From assembly GCA_027064095.1 (NCBI GenBank), contig JAMOQI010000076.1, positions 1-32,383 of the forward strand: 32,383 bases of DNA. The letters run 5' to 3'. Every line of letters starts with the position of its first letter. Within the stretch, counting starts at the first letter, position 1. Below the pieces are notes generated by a model. It saw nothing but the letters and a program-made list of their open reading frames with translations. It was not told where the DNA came from and ran no database searches. Below are positions 15,099 to 24,906 of the stretch, piece by piece. A program made the translations under genes and the position numbers. The stretch comes from Bacteroidales bacterium (lineage in GTDB: Bacteria; Bacteroidota; Bacteroidia; Bacteroidales; UBA1556).

Positions 15099-15106
15099 TA
15101 ATTTTG
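15099..15106 (+). promoter_or_regulatory. Candidate pssA -7 promoter box (TAATTTTG)
   Basis: An exact TAnnTTTG match placed so that transcription would begin about 14 bases before the GTG start of pssA. The -33 region is weak. Confidence 0.45.
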
Positions 15107-15125
15107 CAGGCTAAACTTATTAATC

Positions 15126-15866
15126 GTGAAGAAAAATATACCAAATACAATTACCTTAATGAATCTTCTCAGTGGAGTTGGAGGTATCGTTGCCGCTATG
15201 AATGGCTCTTGGAATTGGGCTTTTTGGCTAATGATAGCAGGAGCAGGATTCGATTTTTTTGATGGAATGATAGCGCGACTCTTAAAAGTTTCAAGGCCAA
15301 TGGGCAAAGAACTTGATTCACTTGCTGATATGGTCTCTTTTGGAGTTCTCCCCTCTATAATGATGTATAAAATGCTATTAAATAGCACTTTAGAACAATC
15401 ACCATACGAAATATACGGAGTTAAAGTTCTTCCTTTGATTGCATTTCTAATTGCAGCATTTAGTGGATTAAGACTTGCTAAATTTAATATTGATGATAGG
15501 CAGGCTACCAGTTTTATTGGCTTGCCTACACCTGCCAATGCGCTTTTTATTGGCGCTATATCATTAGCAACACATAAGATATGCCACTGTAGTTGGATTT
15601 ATGACATTATTTCAAGCCCTTATTTCTTAATACCTATAACAATACTCCAATCTTATCTACTTGTGGCAGAATTACCACTTTTTGCTTTAAAATTTAAGAA
15701 CCTCAAATGGAAAGACAATGTCATTAGATACATTTTTATCATTGGTAGCATTGTTCTTTTGGCAATATTCTATAAATGGATATATATGGCAATTATTATT
15801 ATAATTCCATTTTACATTCTGCTTTCTATTATCAATAATATCATCAAAAAGCAGGAGCACGTATAA
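15126..15866 (+). CDS. pssA: CDP-diacylglycerol--serine O-phosphatidyltransferase
   Basis: This integral membrane enzyme makes phosphatidylserine, the precursor of phosphatidylethanolamine, from CDP-diacylglycerol and serine. The CDP-alcohol phosphatidyltransferase signature D-G-x2-A-R-x8-G-x3-D-x3-D is complete at about residues 45-68 (DGMIARLLKVSRPMGKELDS, then LAD). The 246-residue protein has about seven hydrophobic segments and ends in a basic tail (KKQEHV). The start is a GTG at 15126: the next residues KKNIPNTITLMNLLSG are the normal family N-terminus, and no better ATG precedes them. A -7 box lies just upstream. The next gene, also for an envelope lipid function, is 143 bases away. 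Confidence 0.93.
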   Translation: MKKNIPNTITLMNLLSGVGGIVAAMNGSWNWAFWLMIAGAGFDFFDGMIARLLKVSRPMGKELDSLADMVSFGVLPSIMMYKMLLNSTLEQSPYEIYGVKVLPLIAFLIAAFSGLRLAKFNIDDRQATSFIGLPTPANALFIGAISLATHKICHCSWIYDIISSPYFLIPITILQSYLLVAELPLFALKFKNLKWKDNVIRYIFIIGSIVLLAIFYKWIYMAIIIIIPFYILLSIINNIIKKQEHV

Positions 15867-15982
15867 GTCACAATATAACTAATTAAGCAAAAACACAAAC
15901 ACCAAAAGCGTCAATTTTCAACTAGTTTAGAGTATTAATTAAAACAACTAATAAATTTAGTAAATTATAAAATTGATTTTCC

Positions 15983-15990
15983 TACTTTCG
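15983..15990 (+). promoter_or_regulatory. Possible -7 box before the DUF368 gene (TACTTTCG)
   Basis: One mismatch from TAnnTTTG, placed about 20 bases before the ATG at 16010. Weak evidence. Confidence 0.25.
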
Positions 15991-16009
15991 CCAAATAAAT
16001 ATAATTATT

Positions 16010-16912
16010 ATGATAAAAGAACTACTTATAGTTATGTTGAAAGGAATGGCAATGGGTATAGCTAATGTTATTCCCGGAGTATCCGGAGGCACAATTGCAC
16101 TGATAACCGGAATATTTGAAAGGTTAATTAATGCCATTAAATCATTTGACTTAAATGCAATAAAGTTAATATTTAAAGGAAAATTCAAAGAATTTTATGA
16201 ATATACAGATTTAGGATTTCTTATATCATTATTTCTAGGTGTTGGCATTGCAATAATAGCCATTGCCAAATTATTTGAATTTTTATTTGCGAACTATCCC
16301 GTTTACATTTGGTCTTTCTTTTTCGGTCTTATTTTAGCTTCCATTTACTATGTTGGAAAAACCATAGAAAAATGGAATTTAGGAGTAATAATATTTTTCA
16401 TTATAGGCTCTGCAACTGCCGTAACATTAACTTTCTTAACACCGGCAACACAAAATGATAATATATGGTATTTAATATTATGTGGTATTGTAGCAATTTG
16501 TTCTATGATATTGCCAGGGCTTTCCGGCTCGTATGTTCTTATTTTAATGGGTAATTATCAGCTAATAGCAATAGATGCAATCAATAATATGCGTCTTGAA
16601 ATTATTATTCCTGTTGGAATAGGTGCTGTTTTAGGATTGATAGCATTTTCTCATTTTCTTTCCTGGTTATTTAAGAAGTATAAAAATCAGACACTGGCGG
16701 TACTAACCGGCTTTATTCTAGGTAGTTTAGGCGTAATTTACCCATGGAAAGAACCTATAAAAAAGGCTTTTGGAGAGAAAATAAAAATTGTTGGATATAA
16801 TTATCAACTTCCTAAGATGGATATGGAATTTCTTATAGCTATAATGATAATGCTTGCTGGAATAGCTGTTATTTGGTGGATGGAAAGTAAAGCTTCCCAG
16901 ACAGAGAAATAA
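16010..16912 (+). CDS. DUF368 undecaprenyl-phosphate translocase (PopT-type)
   Basis: A 300-residue polytopic inner-membrane protein. The DUF368 hallmark GMAMGIANVIPGVSGGTIAL lies at residues 11-30 and a second inverted-repeat-like IVAICSMILPGLSGSYVLIL near residue 165, giving the two-fold internal repeat of the family. DUF368 proteins have been shown in other bacteria to recycle the lipid carrier undecaprenyl phosphate across the membrane for cell-wall synthesis; that function is transferred here by family membership. About eight to nine hydrophobic helices are evident. It follows pssA on the same strand and converges on the kinase gene 45 bases downstream, with no obvious terminator between them. 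Confidence 0.9.
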   Translation: MIKELLIVMLKGMAMGIANVIPGVSGGTIALITGIFERLINAIKSFDLNAIKLIFKGKFKEFYEYTDLGFLISLFLGVGIAIIAIAKLFEFLFANYPVYIWSFFFGLILASIYYVGKTIEKWNLGVIIFFIIGSATAVTLTFLTPATQNDNIWYLILCGIVAICSMILPGLSGSYVLILMGNYQLIAIDAINNMRLEIIIPVGIGAVLGLIAFSHFLSWLFKKYKNQTLAVLTGFILGSLGVIYPWKEPIKKAFGEKIKIVGYNYQLPKMDMEFLIAIMIMLAGIAVIWWMESKASQTEK

Positions 16913-16957
16913 TAAACTTTGCTAATAACATCTGGATGTGAACTATTGATAAAGTTT

Positions 16958-19900
16958 TTATTTCAGCTTAAGAATTTTTCTAAATGATTCAAACAAATCT
17001 GACTTCGTAAAAGGTTTACTAATAAAGTCATCCAATTTTATTTTGATATCATTTAGATTTTTATTTTGTACAATATTAGCTGACATTCCAATAATCTTAC
17101 AATCCGGAAACATATTTTTTAAATCACTAAAGCAATGCATAGATTCAATAGAAATAAACTCAGTATCAATAATAACTATATTCAATTTATCTTTTGAAGG
17201 AAACCAATTAATAAATTCATCTAAATCAGAAAATACATAACTAGATGCTTTAGTTTTCTTTATTATAGTTGAAATATACACTAAACTTGCCTTATCAAAA
17301 TCTACAATTGCAATTTCCTTATCAGAGATATCAATATTATCAAAGCCTAAAGTTGTCAAATCAATTTGAGAAAAAGCCATTTTACTTTTAGATTTATTGA
17401 TTTTAATATAGAAAGTCGAGCCCTCTCCTACTGTAGATTTAACTGACACACTACCATTCATTAGCTCCACCAAACTCTTCGTAATACTTAAACCTAATCC
17501 GGTACCTCCTACCAGTTCATCTTTTTTGTGGTCAACTTGTAAAAACCTATCAAATATCAATTCAAATTTATCTTTAGGAATTCCTATTCCTGTATCGGTA
17601 ACTCTGAATATAACATCATCGTCATTCTCTTTAATGTCAATACTTATCTTCCCTTTATATGTAAATTTAATAGCATTACCTATTAAGTTTTGGAAAACCT
17701 GATTCAATCTATGTGGGTCGGCCCAAACGTATAAGCCCTCAGTTCCTTTAATATTTACTTCAAATTTTACATTACCATTAGACTTGCTTTGAACTAATGT
17801 AGAAAACTGCTTCTCAAGATTATATAGAAACTTTTGTACATTAACATCATTACATTCAATTTCTAACAAACCTGATTCTATTTTTGAAATATCAATAATA
17901 TCATTTATTATAAGCATTAATTCATCTCCCTTAGACTGAATAATATTTATATAATCATTTTGCTCCTCTTGTGTAAGCCCCTCATCCTTAAGTAAGTCTG
18001 AGAATCCGATAATAGCATTCATCGGATTTCGTATTTCATGCGACATATTTGCCAAGAATGCAGATTTCAACTTATCATTCTCTTCGGCATTTAGTTTTGC
18101 TCTTACCAATTCCTGCTCCATTTTCTTTCTATCAGAGATATCATTAACAGATATCACAATCAATTCCTCTCCATTAAGGAATATATTTCTGGAAGAAGTT
18201 ATTGCAGTAATAGTACTACCATCACTCCTCCTAAATTTAAATTCTTCATTTTGCAAAGAGCCCTTTTCTTCAAGTAAATTTAAAAACCTTTCCTGTTCAT
18301 TTATATCATTAAAAATTTCTAATTCCATAAAAGACTTTCCAATAATATCCTCTTCATTATATCCTGTAAGAGAATAGAACCTTTCATTTACTTCTATATA
18401 TTTACCATCAGAAACTCTACTTATAGAAATAGCACTTGGATTAATATCAAAAAGAGATCTGAATTTCGATTCGCTTTCACTAAGTTTTTTAAGCCAATTT
18501 TTACTCTCCGTAACATCGAAAAAAGCTACCATAAATGAATCTTCACCTTCATAATTAAATACCGAAGAAACCACATTTACATATCTTACCTCGCCAAGAA
18601 TATTATAAAATTTTTCTTCTTTTCCCGTTGCAGGCTTTCTGTTTTTTGTCATTTCTTGTATTCTAGAAATAACATCATATAATGAGTCAGGATGAATAAA
18701 CTTAAGTATTTCCTTACCGACAACCTCATTCTTTGAATTAGCTTTAGAAAAATCGACGGCAGCATTATTTGCATCAATTATTACCCCATCTCTATGAATA
18801 ATAATTGGCATTTGAACCAAATTAAATATTTTTTGATATCTATTATTACTTTCCTCTAATTTTTTCTCAAATTCAACTAGATTAGTAATATCCTCACCAA
18901 ATTTTACGTAGCCAATAATTTCATTATTTTCAATATAAGGAGAAATTTTTGCATATTCATAATAAATTTCTCCATTTTTCTTCATATTTTTGAATCGACC
19001 GGTCCATTGTTCTCCTTTTTTTATTCTATTCCACATTTTAGCATAAAAGGATACATCTACATCACTAGCCTTTAGTATTCTAGGATTTTTCCCAATAACC
19101 TCATCTGCCGTATATCCCGTAACCTCTTCAAACCTTTTATTTACATAATCGATATTCCCATCTATATCAGTCATTGAAATAACTGCCGGTGATTGATCTA
19201 CAATTTTAGAAAGAGTATTAATACGTTTCTGAGCCAAAAGTTTCTCAGTAAGATCACGTGAATGAATTACTATTGTCGCTATTTTATCATCATCTACAAT
19301 TGCCCGTCCATTATTTCTAACAATAATAGTAGAACTATCTTTTCTAAGCATTTGAAACTCCGATTGCAGAGATTTTTTATTTAATAATTCTTCAAAATAA
19401 TTATCAAATTCTTCTTTTTGATTATCGGGAATAAAATTAATAAAATGCTTACCAATAATTTCCTTCTTAGAATACCCGATCATTTTACAATACATTCCAT
19501 TGGCATCAAGGAAATTTCCTTTGGAGTCCAGAATTGAAATCCCAACAGGAGCCTCTTCAAAAATCGTTAAAAACTTCCTTTCGCTAAATGCTCTTTCTTT
19601 AGCTGATTTTTCGATATAGCTATAGTCTTCAATAATACTTATTACTCCATTTACTTTACCATGGTCGTCAACAATTGCAGTAGAATCTAATTTAATAGTT
19701 AAATCTTTATTAAAACCAATAAGAGGATGATAGATATTAGAAGAATAATCTAATTGTTGATTAATTAAAGAATTAAAATTACTTTTCAGTCTAATGTACT
19801 CCTCTTTAGGAAAAATATATTTGGCTTTACCTCTTGATAAAAATTCCTTAGCATCAACATTAGAACTAATATTAAAAATATCCCTGAACTTCTCCGAAAC

Positions 19901-20518
19901 AAAAGTAATATTCATATTAAGATCAGAAATAATAACAGCATTAGGAGAAGCACTAAGTAATGCTTTCATTCTATTTTGGCTCAAAGCTAACCCTTTTTTT
20001 TCAGACTCTATTCTTTGCTCCAAAATAATATTATATAATGAGTATGAAACATCTTCTGCTAACTGTGAAAATTGAAAATGATGTCCTTCATCATTAGCAT
20101 ATTCTTTCGCTACTTGTACAAAAATATTCCCATAAAACACTCCTTTAAACTTTAATGGTACAGAAAACACAACATCATGAGTACTATCTTTAAACTTACA
20201 TTGCTCACAAAGGCTATTCTCACCATGTAAAACTACAAAATCACCTTTTTCCTTTGTACGAATATAGCAAGGGATACATAAATCATCAGGTTCTATATCT
20301 GCAATATTATATGACTTATATATTTTAGTTATTTTTTCATCTTCTAACAGAATTATCCAAGCTGAATGATAAATAACATGAGATGCTATAACATTACATA
20401 CATCATTAAGCAAACTATCAATATTCTCAGCTCTATAAATAACTTTCTTTAATTTATAATAAAGCTTCAGTAAACCATGATGATTTAGAGTTTCTTTCCT
20501 GTCAAAATTACCACCCAT
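16958..20518 (-). CDS. Hybrid sensor histidine kinase: GAF, five PAS, HisKA, HATPase, REC
   Basis: A 1186-residue soluble hybrid kinase with no clear membrane segment, so a cytoplasmic signal is likely. Domains: GAF (about 15-165, with C81-x2-C84 and C104-x2-C107 that could hold a metal or cluster); five PAS domains starting near 183, 312, 436, 559 and 683; HisKA with FLANMSHEIRNPMNAI (phospho-His 827); HATPase (about 935-1042) with N-box near 944-948, DTGIGIP at 975 and GGTGLGLSI; C-terminal receiver (about 1066-1186) with D1118 as phospho-acceptor and K1168. The receiver's acidic pair reads D1073-F-D1075, so one acidic position is altered. It starts three bases after the TerB-like gene and is surely cotranscribed with it. 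The signal sensed is unknown. Confidence 0.92.
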   Translation of the reverse strand: MGGNFDRKETLNHHGLLKLYYKLKKVIYRAENIDSLLNDVCNVIASHVIYHSAWIILLEDEKITKIYKSYNIADIEPDDLCIPCYIRTKEKGDFVVLHGENSLCEQCKFKDSTHDVVFSVPLKFKGVFYGNIFVQVAKEYANDEGHHFQFSQLAEDVSYSLYNIILEQRIESEKKGLALSQNRMKALLSASPNAVIISDLNMNITFVSEKFRDIFNISSNVDAKEFLSRGKAKYIFPKEEYIRLKSNFNSLINQQLDYSSNIYHPLIGFNKDLTIKLDSTAIVDDHGKVNGVISIIEDYSYIEKSAKERAFSERKFLTIFEEAPVGISILDSKGNFLDANGMYCKMIGYSKKEIIGKHFINFIPDNQKEEFDNYFEELLNKKSLQSEFQMLRKDSSTIIVRNNGRAIVDDDKIATIVIHSRDLTEKLLAQKRINTLSKIVDQSPAVISMTDIDGNIDYVNKRFEEVTGYTADEVIGKNPRILKASDVDVSFYAKMWNRIKKGEQWTGRFKNMKKNGEIYYEYAKISPYIENNEIIGYVKFGEDITNLVEFEKKLEESNNRYQKIFNLVQMPIIIHRDGVIIDANNAAVDFSKANSKNEVVGKEILKFIHPDSLYDVISRIQEMTKNRKPATGKEEKFYNILGEVRYVNVVSSVFNYEGEDSFMVAFFDVTESKNWLKKLSESESKFRSLFDINPSAISISRVSDGKYIEVNERFYSLTGYNEEDIIGKSFMELEIFNDINEQERFLNLLEEKGSLQNEEFKFRRSDGSTITAITSSRNIFLNGEELIVISVNDISDRKKMEQELVRAKLNAEENDKLKSAFLANMSHEIRNPMNAIIGFSDLLKDEGLTQEEQNDYINIIQSKGDELMLIINDIIDISKIESGLLEIECNDVNVQKFLYNLEKQFSTLVQSKSNGNVKFEVNIKGTEGLYVWADPHRLNQVFQNLIGNAIKFTYKGKISIDIKENDDDVIFRVTDTGIGIPKDKFELIFDRFLQVDHKKDELVGGTGLGLSITKSLVELMNGSVSVKSTVGEGSTFYIKINKSKSKMAFSQIDLTTLGFDNIDISDKEIAIVDFDKASLVYISTIIKKTKASSYVFSDLDEFINWFPSKDKLNIVIIDTEFISIESMHCFSDLKNMFPDCKIIGMSANIVQNKNLNDIKIKLDDFISKPFTKSDLFESFRKILKLK

Positions 20519-20521
20519 TAA

Positions 20522-20911
20522 TTAACTTATTATTTTCAACCTATCCTTAAGTCCATCAATCATAACCAATTCTTCCTCAACAATTCCGTCAAAAGCTTTT
20601 GCAATTTGTTCTACTGCATATATTGTCACCTTCTTCATATGAGGTGTAAAGTTTTTATAATTCTCATCAAAATATTTCACAAAGGCATTATAAGCATCCT
20701 CCTTATTTGCATTATTGTCCAACAGTTTTTCAAATTCAAATTCTGTATAAAAAACATTAACCTCTTCTTGATCAAACATATTTTCATCTGATAACTCACT
20801 AATAACTAACTTATACAATTCTTGCATTTCTTCATCTTGAACCTCACCATCAGCCATAGCAACAGCATAAAGCAACTTACCTAAATGAACATAAAATTCT
20901 TTAATTTCCAT
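20522..20911 (-). CDS. TerB-like protein
   Basis: A 129-residue all-helical protein matching the TerB/DjlA-like fold: KLLYAVAMADGEVQDEEMQE near residue 12 is the hallmark first helix with its acidic metal-binding loop. The second half, FTPHMKKVTIYAVEQIAKAF followed by DGIVEEELVMIDGLK, mirrors it as the internal repeat. TerB domains bind divalent metal and occur in tellurite resistance and many signalling settings; tellurite resistance itself is not implied here, as no other ter genes are present. It is the first gene of a two-gene operon with the hybrid kinase and may be a regulator or partner of it. Confidence 0.85.
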   Translation of the reverse strand: MEIKEFYVHLGKLLYAVAMADGEVQDEEMQELYKLVISELSDENMFDQEEVNVFYTEFEFEKLLDNNANKEDAYNAFVKYFDENYKNFTPHMKKVTIYAVEQIAKAFDGIVEEELVMIDGLKDRLKIIS

Positions 20912-20979
20912 AATAATTGGTTTTATAAAATGAACAATCTAATATCTAAAAAACTCTCCGTTTTACAATTGATAAAATG

Positions 20980-20987
20980 CAAAAATA
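20980..20987 (-). promoter_or_regulatory. Candidate -7 box for the TerB/kinase operon (TATTTTTG)
   Basis: Read on the minus strand this fits TAnnTTTG. It lies about 70 bases upstream of the TerB-like start in the divergent intergenic region 20912-21248, which holds no gene. Confidence 0.35.
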
Positions 20988-21102
20988 AGTATTATTAAAG
21001 ACAATAAATAGATTTATCACTATTTTATTTAAAGGTAGGTTCAAACAGCAACTACAATATACAGATTACAAATTTATAAAATAAGTGTAATTAGAATTTT
21101 AT

Positions 21103-21110
21103 TAGTTTTG
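21103..21110 (+). promoter_or_regulatory. Candidate -7 box for the DUF4831 gene (TAGTTTTG)
   Basis: An exact TAnnTTTG match on the plus strand, giving a leader of about 130 bases. It shares the divergent region with the minus-strand box at 20980-20987. Confidence 0.35.
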
Positions 21111-21248
21111 TATCCTAAATCATAATTGTGAAACGAACATGACGAATTTTATTCATAAATTGACTTACTTGCCTACTGACAAGCAAATAAGATCAAGATA
21201 AAAATTGTTATATAACTCCATATCACAGAATTAATAAATTTTAAACGT

Positions 21249-22412
21249 ATGAGATCGATACAATATATTTTATTTTTTATAGTATTTTCATTTATTACAA
21301 GTTGCTCATCATATAATGTTATACATGTTGATGAAAATAATACTACAGAATCTACTGAAGGATTTTATTACGCATTGCCAAGGAATGTAGTGACAATAGA
21401 TATCAGCGTTAAACAAATAAAAAATATAGCAGGACCCTATGCTGCTTATGCATCAAGATATTTGGGGATTAAAGATGCTTTACAGTCAAATAGCACCTTT
21501 TACGAGCTTTCTGATATAAAAATCAACACTTATTCTGAGCCTGATCCAGAACAATATTACTTTGTCGATTTAAGTAAGTATAGGGGAATAAAGTCCAATA
21601 GTATGATGATGAGCTTAAGTGAAGCCGGCCTTATACAAGACTTAAATGATAATAGTGATAAGAAGGTACAAAGAGAGAAAGAAGAAAAAAAAGAAAAGAA
21701 TAATATTGACTATTCTGAAACTTTCAAATATTTTGCTGATGCAAATTTGGTTGAGAAAATAGATACTATTGTAGAACAAATAAATATGGATACTACTACG
21801 ATAGAACGAATGAGGCTAACAAGACGTTTGGTAGAGAAGTCTATTGAACAAAAAGCCAAAGAAGCATCAGAATATCTAATGAAGATAAAGGAACAAAGAC
21901 TTGATATCATTACCGGAGCTCAAGAAGTTGCTTACAGTGAAGCCACAGTAAAATATATGAGTGACCAGCTGGCTAAAATGGAACAAGAATACATGAAGCT
22001 TTTTACCGGCATTACTCAAACAGAAACTTTACAATACAGATATTCATATTTACCTGAATCACAAGTATATTCAGCAAGTATTCCGCTATTTAGATTTTCA
22101 CAAAAATCAGGAATTATTGACGAAAACAGTAATGAGGGTGACATGGTTTACATTCATATTGACAGAGCTAGAAACACTACTTTGCTAGATAAATTTGTTC
22201 AAAACAAACAAGAATCCGGGTCAAACAACCATGGACTATATTATAGAATACCCGAATATGCCAAATTTACTATTAAAGAAGGTAATGACCTTAAGGCAGA
22301 AGTTAGTTTTCTTATAAGCCAATTTGGTGTAATAACCAATCTTCCACCACGTAATGCTAAAGTGCAGTTTTATCCTAATAGTGGTGCTATTAGGAAGGTC
22401 GAAGTAGAATAA
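21249..22412 (+). CDS. DUF4831 family lipoprotein
   Basis: A 387-residue lipoprotein found in Bacteroidota. The signal is MRSIQYILFFIVFSFITSCS with lipobox cysteine 19. The DUF4831 core starts with EGFYYALPRNVVTIDISVKQ (near residue 36), AGPYAAYASRYLGIKDAL and KINTYSEPDPEQYYFVDL. A charged linker rich in Lys and Glu (about 130-150) is probably disordered. A coiled-coil-like middle (about 180-250) precedes a C-terminal beta part ending QFYPNSGAIRKVEVE. The function of the family is unknown; surface or periplasmic location is implied by the lipobox. It is monocistronic, and its 3' end converges on the copper ATPase gene 49 bases away. Confidence 0.85.
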   Translation: MRSIQYILFFIVFSFITSCSSYNVIHVDENNTTESTEGFYYALPRNVVTIDISVKQIKNIAGPYAAYASRYLGIKDALQSNSTFYELSDIKINTYSEPDPEQYYFVDLSKYRGIKSNSMMMSLSEAGLIQDLNDNSDKKVQREKEEKKEKNNIDYSETFKYFADANLVEKIDTIVEQINMDTTTIERMRLTRRLVEKSIEQKAKEASEYLMKIKEQRLDIITGAQEVAYSEATVKYMSDQLAKMEQEYMKLFTGITQTETLQYRYSYLPESQVYSASIPLFRFSQKSGIIDENSNEGDMVYIHIDRARNTTLLDKFVQNKQESGSNNHGLYYRIPEYAKFTIKEGNDLKAEVSFLISQFGVITNLPPRNAKVQFYPNSGAIRKVEVE

Positions 22413-22461
22413 TACAAATATTCATAAATCGACATACAAAAATTCTATCTATATAAAATTG

Positions 22462-24864
22462 CTACTTTAATTTCCTAGTAAGTAACTTACTGAGAATAGT
22501 AACAAAAGCTACAACTGTAACTGATGAAATTGGCATTAATATCGCTGCAATAATAGGTGAAAGTTGCCCACTTACTGCAAAACTAAGTCCAAACACATTA
22601 TATAAAAATGAAACAACAAAACTAGCATAAACAATACGAATAGAACTTTTAGAATAATTAATAAATTGCGGTAATCTATAAAATTGTTTAGCCTCCAAAA
22701 TAGCATCACTTGCCGGTGAGAAATTAAATACATCATCAGCAATACTAATTCCTAAATAACTTTCTTTAAGTGCCCCCGCATCATTTAGTCCATCACCAAT
22801 CATAAGTACTTTATGCCCTTGTGAATTCAATTTCTTAACATATTCATATTTGTCCATAGGACTCTGATTAAAACTTATCTTTACATTATCACCAAAAATT
22901 TCTAATAATCTATCAGTCTCTGCATCATTATCTCCGGATATTATATGTAAATCATATTTCTTTTTCAATTTATTTGCCAATTCCTCCACTCCTTCCCTAT
23001 ATTTATTTGCGATGGAAAAATACCCTATCACCTCTTCATTTATTGAAAAATAAACAACTGAAGAATTTGGATTAACAGAACTGTCTTCAGTATAATTAAC
23101 AAAATCTGCAGAACCTAATTTTACTTTATTATCACCAAAACTTGCTTTTATTCCTGATGATGCTATTTCCATATAGTCACTTATATCCTGACACAATTCC
23201 ACACTATCATCAAAACTATCAAATATCGCCTTGCTAAGTGGATGCTGGCTTTGCCGGCTAAGACTTTTCACCATTGACTGTTCGGACTCAATAAGCTGCC
23301 TTTTTATTGGTTTAAAGCTTATATCATTGGCATTGATGTAAGTAATTGTACCAGTTTTATCAAACACAACTGTATCAATATGCGACAAACTCTCTACTAC
23401 CTCAGATTTTTTAAGGTAAAACCCAACATTTCCAAAGGCTTGCATTATATTTCCATAAGTGAAAGGGATACTAAGTGCAAGGGCACAAGGACAAGCCACA
23501 ATTAAAACACTTGTAAAGGCAGTTAATGCAACTGACATATCATTAAACAACCAATAGGCAGCAGCGCTAAAAGCTGTTAGTAGAATAAAATATGTAAAAA
23601 ACTTACTAATAATATCTATTATCGAGGTAAGATCATTTTTATGTTGTGTATTCTCGTCATTCTGATTCCATAATTGTGTAAGCTTGCTTTGCATCACTTC
23701 CTTAACAACTTCTATGACAATAGTACTTCCTATTTGCTTTCCTCCGGCATATAGTTCATCACCGGAACGTTTAAATACAGGTTTAGATTCACCAGTAACA
23801 AAGCTATAATTAATATTAGCTTCTCCTTTTATTAAAATACCATCAGCTGGTATAAGCTCTTGATTATGTACAATTAATTGATCTCCAACCTGAATGCTGT
23901 TAAGAGGAATGATTTCCTCTCCCTTTTCGCCAATCTTAGTCACTGCAATAGGGAAATATGATTTATAATCACGCTCAAAACTCAATGCCTGATATGTTTT
24001 GTTTTGATACCATTTTCCTATTAACAAAAAGAAAACCAAACCGGCAAGGCTATCCATATATCCAGTTCCTGTAGAAGAAATTATTTCATAAGCACTTTCA
24101 AAAAATATAGTAAGAATTCCAAGAGAAATTGGTAAATCAATATTTACAATTTTATGTTTTAAATTTTTATAAGCAGATAATATATAGTCATTCCCTGCAT
24201 AAAACACAATTGGTAATGAAAGTAATAAACTAATATATCCAAAGAAATTCTTAAAATTTTGTTCTAAAAGTTCACCTCCGGGAATATAGTCAGGCATACT
24301 TAACAGCATAGTATTTCCAAAAACAAAACCTGCTATTCCAATTTTGATTATTAATATTTTATTTTCGCCTTTATTTTTCTCCCCTTGAACACTTTCTAAG
24401 TTAATATTTGGAATATAATGAATTGAAGCCAAAAGCTCTACAACTTTTCTAAGACTTATTTCTTTATGTTTAAAAGTAATATCTACTTCTTTTTTAACAA
24501 AATTAACCGAAGATTTTGTAATTGACTTATCAAGTTGGAAAAGATTTTCTAGAAGCCAAATACACGAACTACAGTGAATATCAGGGATATACAATTTAAC
24601 TTTAGAGAAGTCACCTTCTTTAAAATATATTAGTTGCTTTATGATTTCTTCATTATCAAGGTAAGCATATTTTTGACCAAAATCCTGCACTTCGACTTTT
24701 ATACCAGGAGATTCATACATATCATAATAATTACTCAACTTATTTTCGTTCAGCAATTGATAAACAGTCTTACAACCTTCGCAACAAAAGTTCTTACCTT
24801 CCCATACTACAGGGCTTCTGCCACAATCTTCACCACAGTGAATACACTCAATTTTCTCACTCAT
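22462..24864 (-). CDS. ccoI: CcoI/CopA2-type copper-transporting P-type ATPase
   Basis: This 800-residue P1B-type ATPase exports copper(I), in the CcoI/FixI class for insertion into cbb3-type or other copper oxidases. The N-terminus has the class-specific cysteine domain (C7, C10, C14, C27, C28, C31). A heavy-metal-associated domain follows with C98-x2-C101 (DIHCSSCIW), then eight predicted membrane helices with the CPC transport motif (VACPCALALS, near residue 458). The cytoplasmic motifs are VTGESKP, DKTGTIT (near 503), SQHPLSKA and GDGLNDAGAL (near 688). It lies downstream of the FeS/NrfD/cytochrome genes on the same strand, but a hairpin and a possible promoter separate them. No oxidase gene lies beside it in the window. 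The symbol is by class. Confidence 0.9.
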   Translation of the reverse strand: MSEKIECIHCGEDCGRSPVVWEGKNFCCEGCKTVYQLLNENKLSNYYDMYESPGIKVEVQDFGQKYAYLDNEEIIKQLIYFKEGDFSKVKLYIPDIHCSSCIWLLENLFQLDKSITKSSVNFVKKEVDITFKHKEISLRKVVELLASIHYIPNINLESVQGEKNKGENKILIIKIGIAGFVFGNTMLLSMPDYIPGGELLEQNFKNFFGYISLLLSLPIVFYAGNDYILSAYKNLKHKIVNIDLPISLGILTIFFESAYEIISSTGTGYMDSLAGLVFFLLIGKWYQNKTYQALSFERDYKSYFPIAVTKIGEKGEEIIPLNSIQVGDQLIVHNQELIPADGILIKGEANINYSFVTGESKPVFKRSGDELYAGGKQIGSTIVIEVVKEVMQSKLTQLWNQNDENTQHKNDLTSIIDIISKFFTYFILLTAFSAAAYWLFNDMSVALTAFTSVLIVACPCALALSIPFTYGNIMQAFGNVGFYLKKSEVVESLSHIDTVVFDKTGTITYINANDISFKPIKRQLIESEQSMVKSLSRQSQHPLSKAIFDSFDDSVELCQDISDYMEIASSGIKASFGDNKVKLGSADFVNYTEDSSVNPNSSVVYFSINEEVIGYFSIANKYREGVEELANKLKKKYDLHIISGDNDAETDRLLEIFGDNVKISFNQSPMDKYEYVKKLNSQGHKVLMIGDGLNDAGALKESYLGISIADDVFNFSPASDAILEAKQFYRLPQFINYSKSSIRIVYASFVVSFLYNVFGLSFAVSGQLSPIIAAILMPISSVTVVAFVTILSKLLTRKLK

Positions 24865-24880
24865 TATTATCTATATCAAT

Positions 24881-24905
24881 AAAAAAACGGGTAGATAACT
24901 ACCCG
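24881..24905 (-). terminator. Intrinsic terminator/leader hairpin between cytochrome c and ATPase genes
   Basis: On the minus strand CGGGTAG pairs with CTACCCG around a four-base loop (24888-24905) and is followed by seven T residues (24887-24881). It ends the FeS/NrfD/cytochrome transcript, yet only 16 bases separate the T-run from the ATPase ATG, so it also lies in the ATPase leader. Confidence 0.85.
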
Positions 24906-24906
24906 C

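Noticed and set aside
15098-15538. A 146-residue antisense frame opposite pssA
   Set aside because: pssA has a full catalytic signature; the antisense frame has no recognisable domain.
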